Assembly: GCA_035566895.1 (NCBI GenBank)
Contig: DATMQA010000182.1
Location: forward strand, 44,407 to 108,406
DNA: 64,000 bases
Origin: DATMQA01 sp035566895
GTDB lineage: Bacteria; Verrucomicrobiota; Verrucomicrobiia; Limisphaerales; UBA8199
Direction: 5' to 3'
In this document: positions 8,420 through 18,438 of the stretch, one piece after another
Numbering within the stretch: position 1 is the first letter of the stretch
Layout of the letters: every line of letters starts with the position of its first letter
The notes under the pieces: generated by a model
Told to the model about the DNA's origin: nothing
Database searches by the model: none
The model's input: only the letters and a program-made list of their open reading frames with translations
Position numbers and translations under genes: made by a program

Positions 8420-8652
8420 CGCCGTTCTAACTAGGCCGCTCGCGCTGCCTTCCGACTTGTGGTCCACATCCCGGGGACTTGGTTGCCCGCCAGGCCTTGA
8501 ACGACTGCAGCAAGGACGCCAGCTCGCTCCCAACGGCGCGGACCTCCTCTTGGTCGTCAGTGAACCCCCGGGTCTGGTAATCGGTGATCGCGTCTTCGTC
8601 CTTGCGCACAATCGTCTTGAACTCCGCCCGTCTGATTCCTATGTTCGCCCCC

Positions 8653-9243
8653 ATGAAACGATTTTCCTTTCTGTTGGTGGCACTGACTCTTTTCACCGCT
8701 CCGGCTCTGCGCGCGCAGCCCGCAGCGACCGAAGAACGCTTAAACAAATTAAACGGCCGAATCGATGATTTGTCCGACCGCTTGGAAGCGCTCCGAGCCG
8801 ACCTGCAGAAGCTGAGCCGGGCCATGGATGACTTGCGCGCCGAGGCCAGCAAACCCAAGGGTGATTATGCCAGCCAGGAGGATTTAAAGCGGGTTGCCGA
8901 GGCTGTCAAAGAAGTCGATCGCAAACGGTTGGACGACGCGGAAACGATTCGAAAGGAACTGCGGGACCTGGCCAAGGGCTTAAAGGCGGCCCCAGTTTCG
9001 GGCGGCAAGAGGTCAAATCCAGCGGTGGCGGCGACCGATCCTTCCGAGCCGCTCAAATCAGGCGGGTCCGACAAAGGATTTGAATACGTCATCAAGTCGG
9101 GGGACACCCTTTCAGTGATTGTCGCGGCTTACCGTGAAAAGAACATCAAAGTTTCCACGGAGCAGATTCTGAAAGCCAATCCCAACCTGGTGCCGGAAAA
9201 AATGCGTCCGGGCCAAAAGATTTTTATTCCCGCTCCGCAGTAA
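8653..9243 (+). CDS. LysM-domain exported coiled-coil protein, 196 aa
   Basis: Start at ATG 8653 (MKRFSFLLVALTL) gives a clean signal peptide ending ALRAQ; an earlier ATG at 8641 is possible. Residues about 25-110 are a heptad-rich coiled coil (RLNKLNGRIDDLSDRLEALR). The C-terminal 50 residues are a LysM domain: FEYVIKSGDTLSVIVAAYR, then ILKANPNLVP and RPGQKIFIPAP. LysM binds GlcNAc-containing glycans, so the protein probably sits on peptidoglycan in the periplasm. It resembles YbgF-like or division-associated coiled coils only in the helical part. Confidence 0.82.
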   Translation: MKRFSFLLVALTLFTAPALRAQPAATEERLNKLNGRIDDLSDRLEALRADLQKLSRAMDDLRAEASKPKGDYASQEDLKRVAEAVKEVDRKRLDDAETIRKELRDLAKGLKAAPVSGGKRSNPAVAATDPSEPLKSGGSDKGFEYVIKSGDTLSVIVAAYREKNIKVSTEQILKANPNLVPEKMRPGQKIFIPAPQ

Positions 9244-9329
9244 CCGTAAAACCTCCGCCACAAAAGAATACAAAGGCCACAAAGGGCTTTTTCATTGTGT
9301 TCTTTGCGCTCTTTTGTAGCGACCTCCCC

Positions 9330-10370
9330 CTACCACTCAATCACCGCCGCGCCCCACGTCAAACCGGCGCCGAACACCATCAGCAGAATCAAATCCCCGT
9401 GTTGCACGCGTCCCGTTTGGACCGCTTCGTCCAGGGCAATGGCCACCGAGGCAGCGGACGTGTTGCCATATTTGTGGACGTTGACGAAGAGTTGGTCGGG
9501 TCTTGCTCCGATGCGTTCGCCGACCGCGTCAATAATCCGTAGGTTGGCCTGGTGCGGGATAATGCATTTAATGCGTGAGATGTCGATTTCACACCGGCGC
9601 AGCGCTTCCTGGGCTGCTGTTTTCATCGCTTGCACCGCGTTTTTGAAGGCTTCCTTGCCTTCCATTCGCAGGTAATGCAGGCGGCTGGCCACCGACTCCG
9701 CCGTGGCCGGGCAACGGCTGCCCCCGCCCGCCATGAACAGCAAATCCGCCTTGCTGCCGTCAGCCCCCATCACCGCCGTCAGCAGCCCGTGAGCGTGGGG
9801 CCGGTTCTGAAGAATCGCCGCTCCCGCGCCATCCCCGAACAGCACGCAGGTATTCCGGTCCTTCCAGTCCACGATGGACGAAAGCTTTTCCGCCCCGATC
9901 ACCAGCACCGTGTCGTAAGTGCGCGTCATGATAAACTGCTGTGCAATTTCCAGCGCGTAAATAAACCCCGAGCACGCGGCTTCCAGGTCGAACGCCGCCG
10001 CGCGGTGCGCGCCCAGCTTTTGCTGGATCAGACAGGCGGTCGAAGGAAACGGCATGTCCGGCGTAATGGTGGCCACGATGATGAGATCAATTTGTTCGGG
10101 CGTGACCCGGGCCCGCTGCATCGCCCGCCGTGCCGCCGCTGCCCCCAGGTCCGAAGTGAACTCGTCCTTGGCGGCGATGTGGCGCTCTTTAATCCCGGTG
10201 CGGGTCGTGATCCACTCGTCCGAGGTGCTGACCATTCTCTCCAAATCCGCATTGGTCAGGATCTTGGCCGGGACATAGGAACCGACGCCAGCCACCGAAC
10301 ACGTGCGCCCCTGGAAATTGTATTTGGCGCGTGGGTTTCGGAATTTCGTTGAGGGTTGAGGGGGGCTCAC
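9330..10370 (-). CDS. fabH: 3-oxoacyl-ACP synthase III
   Basis: Initiates fatty acid synthesis by condensing an acyl-CoA with malonyl-ACP. Thiolase fold, 346 aa. The catalytic triad is intact: C133 in FDLEAACSGFIYAL, H273 in IIPHQANLRI and N303 in HKYGNTSAAS. The N-terminus is about 20 residues longer than typical (basic, Pro-rich before CSVAGVGSYVPA), so the true start might be internal, but no better ATG is seen. Downstream partner of plsX on the same strand, a common order (rpmF-plsX-fabH). Confidence 0.95.
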   Translation of the reverse strand: MSPPQPSTKFRNPRAKYNFQGRTCSVAGVGSYVPAKILTNADLERMVSTSDEWITTRTGIKERHIAAKDEFTSDLGAAAARRAMQRARVTPEQIDLIIVATITPDMPFPSTACLIQQKLGAHRAAAFDLEAACSGFIYALEIAQQFIMTRTYDTVLVIGAEKLSSIVDWKDRNTCVLFGDGAGAAILQNRPHAHGLLTAVMGADGSKADLLFMAGGGSRCPATAESVASRLHYLRMEGKEAFKNAVQAMKTAAQEALRRCEIDISRIKCIIPHQANLRIIDAVGERIGARPDQLFVNVHKYGNTSAASVAIALDEAVQTGRVQHGDLILLMVFGAGLTWGAAVIEW

Positions 10371-10461
10371 AGGATTGGTCGAGAATTCAATTTCTGATTT
10401 GCGCTTTAAGATTTACCAGGGGGCCGCGGGGCAGTGTGCCATGGAAAGGTGCATCCTAATA

Positions 10462-11502
10462 CTATGACAGCACCGCGGCGGGCGTTTCCACTATCGCCAG
10501 CCGCTCGTTGGCTAAGGCGATTTCCTGCGCGATGAGCTGGTTCACCTGGTGCTGCAGGTTTTCAGTGGTGACACGGATGGCGCTGGCAACCGCCCGTTCC
10601 CGGGCCGAACCGTGGGCCTTGAGCACCGCCCCGTTGAACCCCAGCAGCGGCGCTCCCCCATAAACCTCCGGGTCCATCCGGCGGCGGATCGCGCGGAACG
10701 CGTTTTGCGCCAGCAACGCCCCGAGCTGTCGTCGCGGGCTGGCCATCAATTCCCGTTTGAGCATCGAAAACAGCCCCAGTGCCAGACTCTCGCAGGTCTT
10801 CAACACAATGTTGCCGACAAACCCGTCGCAAACCACCACATCAACGTGGTTCTTGAACAGGTCGTGTCCCTCAACATTGCCGATGAAATTCAATTCGAGC
10901 TGTTTGCACAGCTTGAAGGCTTCCAGCGTCAATTCGTTGCCTTTGGTGTCTTCTGTTCCGACGCTCAGGATCCCCACACGCGGATTTTTAGCGCCGAGAA
11001 TCTCGCGTGAATAAACGCTGCCCATCACCGCGTATTGCGCTAGGTGGAGTGGCTTGCACTCGATGTTGGCTCCCGAATCGAGCAGGACAAAATGATGGTG
11101 CGGCGTCGGAATGATCGCCGCTATGCCGCCGCGGTCCACGCCGGCAATGCGGCCCAATTTAAACGTCGCTGCCGCAAAAATGCCCCCGGTGTTGCCCAGG
11201 GATACCACCGCGTCGGCCTTGCCTTCTCTGACCAGTTCGACCGCTCGCACAATCGAGCAATCCTTTTTCTTCCTGACCGCCGCGACCGGTTTGTCTTCCA
11301 TCGTTAGCACCTCGCTCGCATGGACCACGCGCACTCGATGATCGCGGAACCCGCCGCGCGGCAGCGCCGCGTGAATCTCCGATTTTTGGCCGACCAGGAA
11401 CAGCGCGGTGATGCGCTTGTCAGCCTGAATCGCCCGAATGGCGCCTTCGATGACCACCCCGCAGCCGTGGTCGCCACCCATGACATCCACTGCAATGCGC
11501 AT
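10462..11502 (-). CDS. plsX: Phosphate acyltransferase
   Basis: Makes acyl-phosphate from acyl-ACP for the PlsX/PlsY route of phospholipid synthesis; peripheral membrane enzyme. ATG 11502 (MRIAVDVMGGDHG) is preferred to the in-frame TTG at 11514. Family motifs: DVMGGDHG at the N-terminus, VSLGNTGGIFAAATF, LLDSGANIECKP, and GFVGNIVLKTCES, YGGAPLLGFNG near the C-terminus. 346 aa, full length. Sits between rpmF and fabH on the same strand, the widespread bacterial arrangement linking fatty acid and phospholipid synthesis. Confidence 0.95.
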   Translation of the reverse strand: MRIAVDVMGGDHGCGVVIEGAIRAIQADKRITALFLVGQKSEIHAALPRGGFRDHRVRVVHASEVLTMEDKPVAAVRKKKDCSIVRAVELVREGKADAVVSLGNTGGIFAAATFKLGRIAGVDRGGIAAIIPTPHHHFVLLDSGANIECKPLHLAQYAVMGSVYSREILGAKNPRVGILSVGTEDTKGNELTLEAFKLCKQLELNFIGNVEGHDLFKNHVDVVVCDGFVGNIVLKTCESLALGLFSMLKRELMASPRRQLGALLAQNAFRAIRRRMDPEVYGGAPLLGFNGAVLKAHGSARERAVASAIRVTTENLQHQVNQLIAQEIALANERLAIVETPAAVLS

Positions 11503-11550
11503 AGAAGTGGACAAGACGCGGCAGGGATAGACGCCGGCCTTGCCGGCGGA

Positions 11551-11739
11551 TCAGCCGCCGGCGGTCACCGTCAGGACCTGGCGGCCTCGATAATAGCCGC
11601 AGGCCGGGCAAACCCGGTGCGGCACATAGGGAGCCGCGCATTGCGGACAGGTGCTCAGTTGGGGCAGGGTCAGCGCGCTGTTATACGCGCGCCGCATGCG
11701 TTGGCGGCTTTTGGACGGTTTGCGTTTCGGGACACCCAT
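11551..11739 (-). CDS. rpmF: 50S ribosomal protein L32
   Basis: 62 aa with the canonical start MGVPKRKPSKSRQRMRRA and four zinc-binding cysteines in two pairs (C31/C34 and C44/C47: CPQC and CPACGYYRGR). Zinc-containing form of L32. Lies 48 bp upstream of plsX and 21 bp downstream of the DUF177 gene, the classical yceD-rpmF-plsX block. Confidence 0.95.
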   Translation of the reverse strand: MGVPKRKPSKSRQRMRRAYNSALTLPQLSTCPQCAAPYVPHRVCPACGYYRGRQVLTVTAGG

Positions 11740-11760
11740 AAATATATAATCGTTCTGTTG

Positions 11761-12249
11761 TTAAAGTTTCAGTTTGTTTAACTTTTCCCACGCAGGCGAA
11801 CCGCTTGCGAGCGGTCCGGTGCTGCTGAGGCTCGTGCTCTTGCCAAAAGACGCCTTTGGCAATCCGCTACAATCCGGGTCACACAACGGATGTTGCGGAA
11901 ACTCCAGGAGAATATCTTCCCGCAGGTGAGGCGTCAAGTCCACGCAATCATTGGTTGCCGTGACGGCTTCCTCGCCCGTTAACGGCAAAAGGGCGGCCCA
12001 TTTCTCCAGTTCAAGATGAAATTTGAACGGTTTAAGACATCGCACGCACTGGCATTCCAGCCGCACGTGCAAGCTACCCTGGACCAGCAGCCCGTCCTCT
12101 ACCTTTTGCACCTCCAAATCGTACCGCAGCGGCTCGCCCAACCGGATAACCTCGTCCCGGATATCGATGTCCAGTTCCTCGACCGGCAACTCCCCTTTCA
12201 AATGGATATTGTCCGGGTCCAAGTGGCGCAGATTGACCAGTAGCGGCAT
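11761..12249 (-). CDS. DUF177 (YceD) family protein, 162 aa
   Basis: YceD proteins are associated with 23S rRNA accumulation and are encoded upstream of rpmF in most bacteria; that context is kept here. Family features: an N-terminal beta region (VEELDIDIRDEVIRLGEPLRYD is split by the typical LDLE-like turn), the central CQCVRCLKPF cysteine motif near residue 87, and a C-terminal CDPDCSGLP element. The last residues (LNKLKL) run into an AT-rich tail. Length 162 aa is typical. Confidence 0.88.
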   Translation of the reverse strand: MPLLVNLRHLDPDNIHLKGELPVEELDIDIRDEVIRLGEPLRYDLEVQKVEDGLLVQGSLHVRLECQCVRCLKPFKFHLELEKWAALLPLTGEEAVTATNDCVDLTPHLREDILLEFPQHPLCDPDCSGLPKASFGKSTSLSSTGPLASGSPAWEKLNKLKL

Positions 12250-12301
12250 AAAAACTCCAATCTCGTTGCCTGAGGGTTAGTGGGTTACAGCGGTCTTGCC
12301 T

Positions 12302-12340
12302 CATTTAACCAGCAGTTAACGCATTTAACTCATTTGACAC
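12302..12340 (-). repeat. 9-bp iteron array, second copy
   Basis: On the reverse strand the units are GTGTCAAAT, GAGTTAAAT, GCGTTAACT and a slipped GGTTAAAT. The array lies 12 bp past the coaD stop codon, i.e. in the 3' flank of that gene. Confidence 0.65.
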
Positions 12341-12351
12341 TTCCAAGTCCC

Positions 12352-12840
12352 TCACGCCGGCTCGGGGCTGAACCGCTCCCCCAGGGCCGCCCGCACGTGC
12401 GCCGGCACAAACGCGCTGACATCCCCTCCCAAACTCGCAATCTCTTTCACGATTCGCGAACTGAGAAAGGTGTAAGTATCCTTCGGCATCATAAAAATGG
12501 TTTCGATGCGCTCGTTCAATTTACGATTCATCAAGGCCAACTGAAATTCAAATTCAAAATCCGAGACCGCCCGCAGCCCGCGAATTACGGCCTGCGCGCC
12601 CCGCCGCTCCACATATTCGATCAATAACCCCTCTAGGGCGGCGGCCTCCACGTGCGGCAGCTCGCGGATGGTGCGCGTCACCATTTGCAGCCGCTCTTCC
12701 AGGCTGAACAGTGGATTCTTGGCCTCGCTCCGAGCCACTGCCACAATCACCCGATCAAATAATTTAGTCGCCCGTTGGATGACATCCAGATGGCCATTCG
12801 TAATGGGATCGAAACTTCCGGGATAAATCACCGTACGCAT
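12352..12840 (-). CDS. coaD: Pantetheine-phosphate adenylyltransferase
   Basis: Adenylylates 4'-phosphopantetheine in coenzyme A synthesis. Start at ATG 12840 gives the standard N-terminus MRTVIYPGSFDPITNGH with the nucleotide-binding GSFDPxTxGH motif at residues 8-17; the longer frame to 12942 has no family similarity upstream. Other motifs: AVIRGLRAVSDFEFEFQLA and the C-terminal TFLSSRIVKEIA (the ISS-type signature). 162 aa, standard length. Heads the coaD-DUF177-rpmF-plsX-fabH run on the reverse strand. Confidence 0.95.
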   Translation of the reverse strand: MRTVIYPGSFDPITNGHLDVIQRATKLFDRVIVAVARSEAKNPLFSLEERLQMVTRTIRELPHVEAAALEGLLIEYVERRGAQAVIRGLRAVSDFEFEFQLALMNRKLNERIETIFMMPKDTYTFLSSRIVKEIASLGGDVSAFVPAHVRAALGERFSPEPA

Positions 12841-13009
12841 GGTCCCGATAGTACCAAAATGGCGCCCAAACGACAAATAAATACGCGAAACGTGAAGCGG
12901 AACGTCATGCCCGAGGTGTGAAAATAGCCTGCTGTGGGTCACGAATCGCTATCCGGATCCCGTGGCTGGCCAACCTCCGCTAGCCAGAGGACCCCGCCCG
13001 CGTCACTCG

Positions 13010-14032
13010 TCAAGCGCCCGCCGTCTCCGCCTCTGCCTCGCGCTTCTTCTCCTGCCGCTCCCAGTACCACGCAATCCAGACGCTGATTTCGTACAGCAGC
13101 AGCAGCGGAATCGCCATCAGGATTTGTGTAATAACCTCCGGGGTGGTCAACACTGCCCCAAGCACAAAAGCGATAACAATCACGTAACGGCGCGCGCTCT
13201 TAAGGATGCCGTAATTTAAAATACCGATCTTCACCAGCGTCAGAATGATCACTGGCATCTCGAACCCAAGCCCCATTCCCAGCATGAATTTGCAGACAAA
13301 CCCGATATACTCCTCCGCCCGCCATTGGTTGGCCTTAAAGCCGAACCACTCGGCATACTTGGCCGAGACGGCGAGCGCGACAGGCATCATCACGAAATAA
13401 CAAAACGACACCCCCGTCAGGAACAGCCCTGCGCCAAAGATCAGCCCGCGATAAACGTACCGTTTTTCCCGAATGCGGAGCGCTGGAAACACGAAATGCG
13501 CCACAAAGTAGAAAATAAACGGCGAGGAAATAATCAGCCCTCCAAAGAATGCAATTTTGGTGGCTACCACGAACGCTGCCGCCGGGCCGAGGCTGACGAT
13601 GTCAATGGGAGAGACCCGGGGCGGCGCTTCGGCTTCCGTTACAACCTTCACCCCAAGCACCAGGTGCTCCACGCCATTCGTCTCCATGTTGACGGGGACC
13701 AGATCAAGGCGGACGTATCGATTGGTCCCGGCCAGGGAAGCCAAGGCATCATTAGTGCCGGGATGGAAAACGCCGAGTTGATTTGTTCCTAACATCACCC
13801 GCACGCTCTGGGTGTCCGCTTTATTGATGGGAGCCCGGTCAAGCGGCCATTTGAGAACCCGGAAAACATAATCGCCGGCGAAAAAACAGAGGACCATTGC
13901 CACCCCGGCAGCCGACAGGCTCTTGATCAGAACCCAACGGAGATCCTCGAGGTGTTCGAGAAACGATTTTACTGGTCCACCCTCTTCCTCCTGCAATTCG
14001 TCAAGGGGCTCCGCTGCGGGTTCATCGGCCAT
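13010..14032 (-). CDS. tatC: Sec-independent translocase TatC with a large periplasmic insertion, 340 aa
   Basis: TatC recognises twin-arginine signal peptides and, with TatA, exports folded proteins. The N-terminal motif FLEHLEDLRWVLIKSL matches the conserved SHLxELRxR region, and later helices carry FEMPVIILTLVKIGIL and the conserved FVLGAVLTTPEV (family: F-A-x-ltP-pD). Between helix 1 and helix 2 there is an additional segment of roughly 80 residues (about 65-148, rich in Asn, Thr, Val) not found in E. coli TatC (258 aa), which explains the length. A C-terminal charged tail follows. tatA lies directly upstream. A likely Tat substrate in the window is the DUF1501 protein at 46953. Confidence 0.93.
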   Translation of the reverse strand: MADEPAAEPLDELQEEEGGPVKSFLEHLEDLRWVLIKSLSAAGVAMVLCFFAGDYVFRVLKWPLDRAPINKADTQSVRVMLGTNQLGVFHPGTNDALASLAGTNRYVRLDLVPVNMETNGVEHLVLGVKVVTEAEAPPRVSPIDIVSLGPAAAFVVATKIAFFGGLIISSPFIFYFVAHFVFPALRIREKRYVYRGLIFGAGLFLTGVSFCYFVMMPVALAVSAKYAEWFGFKANQWRAEEYIGFVCKFMLGMGLGFEMPVIILTLVKIGILNYGILKSARRYVIVIAFVLGAVLTTPEVITQILMAIPLLLLYEISVWIAWYWERQEKKREAEAETAGA

Positions 14033-14051
14033 AGCTGAAACCGCTCAGCGA

Positions 14052-14351
14052 CTAGGCCTTGGGGCTCGCAGGAGAAGATTGAGGAACGGTTTGAGACGGC
14101 TCGGCCGGTGCGACTTGGGTCGGGGTCGGGGCCGGATTGCTCGGGGGCAGGCGCCGTTGGGATGATTCGTCCATCGCATTGGTGACTTCGTCCGTCACTT
14201 CACGAGTGGCCTTTTTGAATTCCTTAATCCCCGTGCCCAGCCCTTTCGCCAACTCCGGCAGTTTCTTCGCTCCAAAAAGGATCAGAACGAGAGCGAGTAT
14301 GAGGATAATCTCCCCGCCGCCGAGGTTAAACAGGCCGAACATAACATTCAT
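14052..14351 (-). CDS. tatA: Sec-independent translocase TatA/E
   Basis: Short membrane protein forming the Tat pore. Residues about 5-25 form the single helix (LGGGEIILILALVLILFG), followed at once by the conserved FGAKKLPELAKGLGTGIKEF amphipathic helix and a Pro/Ser/Gln-rich tail. The preserved Phe-Gly hinge and KKLPEL motif are diagnostic. ATG 14351 is chosen over 14366; ATG 14342 is also possible. Ends 19 bp before tatC, same strand. Confidence 0.93.
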   Translation of the reverse strand: MNVMFGLFNLGGGEIILILALVLILFGAKKLPELAKGLGTGIKEFKKATREVTDEVTNAMDESSQRRLPPSNPAPTPTQVAPAEPSQTVPQSSPASPKA

Positions 14352-14449
14352 ATTTGAGCAAATCATTACTTTAGAAATGCTAAGCCCGGATGGTTCAATA
14401 GTAAAGCCTCAAATAGTGGCAAAAATCGGGCGTTTTTGAGCCGAGAAAC

Positions 14450-15901
14450 TCAACCTTTGGCCGGCAGTCGCACCGTAAACTCGGCACCCTGGTCCGGCTG
14501 GCTGGAGACGGTGACAAGCCCGCCGTGGGCCTCGACCACGGCTTTGACCAGGCTCAGCCCGAGCCCCAAGCCGCGCTGGGAACGACTCTTGTCCCCCCGA
14601 TAAAGGCGCGCCCAAATTTTGTCCTGCTCGTCCACGGGAATGCCAACGCCCGTATCGCGGAAGCTGGCCACTGCTTGGTCCCTTTCGGGGCGAACCGAGA
14701 TGCGCACCTGGCCTTGCCCGGGTGTGTATTTGATGGCGTTGTCGAGCAGGTTAGCAAAGACCTGGCGCAGCCGGGTGCGATCGGCCGAAGCAGTGACCGG
14801 GAGTTTGGAATGGGGAGTTTGAGATTTGGAGTTTGTTGATTCGGGCCCCTCGACTGTCACGGTTATCTTTTTCTCTTCGGCTACATATTGATAAAGCTCG
14901 GCTACTTCGCGAGCAAGTTGGCCGAGGTCCACCGGCTCTCGGTGGAGCTTCATCATGCCGGCCTCGGCCTCAGTGATGTCCATGAGCGTATTGAGCATGT
15001 TGAGGACCCGTTCGGATTCTTCCACACAATCTGCGAGCGCCTCGCGGGCGGCCGCCGGGTCGGCACCGGACTGCAACGCCATCTCCGCCGTGCCGCGCAG
15101 GCGCGCCAGCGGCGTGCGCAAATCATGGGCGACATTATCGAGTGATTCACGCATGGCGCGGATCAATGCCTGGTTCTTGTCCAGCAACGTATTGAACAAC
15201 AGGACCAGGTCATCCAGTTCGTCCTCGGATTTGCGCACCGGCACGCGGGAATCGAGCTGTCCGGTGCGAACAATCGAACGGGCAGTAACGACAATCTGGC
15301 GAACGGGCCTCAAGGCGCGGTGGGCGAACAGGGCACCTGCCACAAAACCCAGCAGCACCGTAGCGCTGCCAATGACGACGAAACTGTGGCGCATGGGGTT
15401 CAACAGAGCCTGGCGGCTGTTGGTCGTGCGGCCGATCTGGAGCAGTGACCCGTCGGGCAAGGGGGCGGAGCGGATCGTAAAATCTCTCTCCTCGTTTTTG
15501 GGGACGCGGAGGTACGGCACGCGCCGGTAGCCTTCCCAGCCGGGCACGTCGCGGAAGCTGATCCAATCGGAGGGCGCGCTCGCGAAAACCACCACGTTGA
15601 AGATATTTACCAGGCGCACGAACATCGTATTCTGGACTTCCGGAGGCTGATGATCCACCCAGCTCCGCAGGGCGCTGATGCCGCTGGCGTCGTAAATCGC
15701 GGCTGCTTCCTTAAGCCGAGCCTCGAGCACTTCCTGATCCTTGCTCCCGATCGCCGCCGCCACCAGGTAATAGGTGAGGATGAAAAGTGCAACGCTGCTG
15801 ACGGTAAAAATCAGGGCATACCACAGGCTCAGCCGCACCGCAATATTCCGGCTCAGCGCCGCCAAGCCCCCACGGAAAGGTTTCGGAAGCTCAGGTTTCA
15901 T
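14450..15901 (-). CDS. Sensor histidine kinase, CusS/QseC-like, 483 aa
   Basis: Membrane sensor of a two-component system. Helix 1 near residues 22-50, a periplasmic domain of about 130 residues, helix 2 near 172-194, then HAMP (RALRPVRQI). HisKA phospho-acceptor H in DNVAHDLRTPLARLRG, and HATPase with N-box LLDNAIKYTP, DTGVGIP and GLGLGLSLVKAV. Between the dimerisation domain and the N-box the frame runs through a repeat, encoding NSKSQTPHSKLP (positions 14799-14836), an unusual low-complexity insertion in the ATPase domain. Its ATG overlaps the stop of the response regulator by four bases, so the pair is one operon with the regulator first. Confidence 0.93.
   Translation of the reverse strand: MKPELPKPFRGGLAALSRNIAVRLSLWYALIFTVSSVALFILTYYLVAAAIGSKDQEVLEARLKEAAAIYDASGISALRSWVDHQPPEVQNTMFVRLVNIFNVVVFASAPSDWISFRDVPGWEGYRRVPYLRVPKNEERDFTIRSAPLPDGSLLQIGRTTNSRQALLNPMRHSFVVIGSATVLLGFVAGALFAHRALRPVRQIVVTARSIVRTGQLDSRVPVRKSEDELDDLVLLFNTLLDKNQALIRAMRESLDNVAHDLRTPLARLRGTAEMALQSGADPAAAREALADCVEESERVLNMLNTLMDITEAEAGMMKLHREPVDLGQLAREVAELYQYVAEEKKITVTVEGPESTNSKSQTPHSKLPVTASADRTRLRQVFANLLDNAIKYTPGQGQVRISVRPERDQAVASFRDTGVGIPVDEQDKIWARLYRGDKSRSQRGLGLGLSLVKAVVEAHGGLVTVSSQPDQGAEFTVRLPAKG
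14799..14836. repeat. GAGTTTGG-type tandem repeat inside the kinase gene
   Basis: Units GAGTTTGGAA, GGGGAGTTTG, AGATTTGGAGTTTG follow each other on the + strand. On the coding strand they read as Asn/Ser/Lys/Pro/Thr low complexity. Related units lie in the genes at 46232 and 48374. Confidence 0.7.
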
Positions 15902-16569
15902 TCCGCCGGCCGCAATACATAGCCGACTCCGCGGATCGTATGGAGCATCGCCTTATCTTTATCCACTTTGCTGCGCAACCGGTGGACCAGCACATCAACG
16001 ACATTGGTTTGGGGATCGAAACTGTAATCGAAAATGTGCTCCAGAATCATCGTTTTGGTAACGGGACGGTTGGCGTGGCGCATCAGGTACTCCAGCAAGG
16101 CGAACTCGCGCGGCTGAAGATCGATTGCTTCATCACTGCGATGTACTTCCCGCGTCAGCAGGTCCAGCGTGAGATCGCCAACCCTCAGCCGCGTCGGTTC
16201 GGGCGCTTGGGTGGCCCGGCGGATGAGCGCCTGGATGCGGGCCTGCAACTCTGAAAAGGCGAATGGCTTGGTCAGATAGTCGTCACCGCCCGCTTGCAAA
16301 CCACGGACGCGATCATCCACCGAAGCTTTCGCGCTTAGGATCAGAACCGGAGTGCGAATGCTGCCGGCACGGAGCTGTCGAATGAGGCTCAACCCGTCCA
16401 ATTTTGGCAGCATCAGATCCACGACCGCGGCGTCATAATTAATGGTCTGGGCCCGAATAAGACCGTCCTCGCCATCCAACGCATGGTCCGCGGCGTAGCC
16501 GCTTTGTTTTAAACCATTGACGATGAACGAGGCGATTTTCTTATCGTCCTCAACCACCAGGATGCGCAT
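15898..16569 (-). CDS. OmpR-family response regulator, 223 aa
   Basis: Partner of the downstream sensor kinase. REC domain: MRILVVEDDKKIASFIV at the N-terminus, phospho-acceptor D in AAVVDLMLPKLDGL, switch Lys in DDYLTKPFAFSEL. C-terminal winged helix (Trans_reg_C) from about 125: LDLLTREVHRSDEAIDLQPREFALLEYL and VVDVLVHRLRSKVDKD, which binds direct-repeat promoter sites. Close to CusR/CopR in layout, though no metal exporter genes are here; the nearest gene is htrA, so envelope stress is a reasonable guess. ATG 16569 preferred over 16581. Confidence 0.94.
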   Translation of the reverse strand: MRILVVEDDKKIASFIVNGLKQSGYAADHALDGEDGLIRAQTINYDAAVVDLMLPKLDGLSLIRQLRAGSIRTPVLILSAKASVDDRVRGLQAGGDDYLTKPFAFSELQARIQALIRRATQAPEPTRLRVGDLTLDLLTREVHRSDEAIDLQPREFALLEYLMRHANRPVTKTMILEHIFDYSFDPQTNVVDVLVHRLRSKVDKDKAMLHTIRGVGYVLRPAE

Positions 16570-16692
16570 GGAGTCCAGCATAGGCGAAAGAGACCCTAAT
16601 AGATAGTCAAGAGCGACCCGCCTGGTGCGGTTGATTCAATCTGAACTGCAGTGGGCGACTTTGTTTCCCACCAATTCTCCACCACCCCTATC

Positions 16693-16767
16693 CTCAACTC
16701 GTAAATCCTAAATCGTAAATTGAAACACCCTCCCGCGCCGGAGTATGACGACGCGAGAGGGTGTTTC
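16693..16767 (-). terminator. Terminator hairpin after htrA, with adjacent short repeats
   Basis: GAAACACCCTC (16722-16732) pairs perfectly with GAGGGTGTTTC (16757-16767), with an extra inner CGCG/CGCG pairing, 13 bp past the htrA stop codon. On the reverse strand a short T-rich stretch follows the stem. Beyond it, 16693-16720 carries the imperfect repeat GTAAATCCTAAATCGTAAAT. Confidence 0.75.
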
Positions 16768-16779
16768 GCGAACGGAAGG

Positions 16780-18309
<1,530 letters not shown>

Positions 18310-18438
18310 AAGTCGTGTGCGTTAGTATGTGTTGATTTGTTCTTTGTTACTGACCGTTTGTGTCAATGTCTCTGAACCAATAGACTCCATCGGCATGACA
18401 GGAACATTTCAGCAGCATTACAAATGCGTAAGGGAACA

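Noticed and set aside
9252..9320. Convergent stretch with AAAGGCC/GGGCTTT after the LysM gene, considered as a terminator
   Set aside because: The stem has a mismatch and the region is better explained as another short repeat (ACAAAAGAA/TCTTTTGT words); not strong enough to call.
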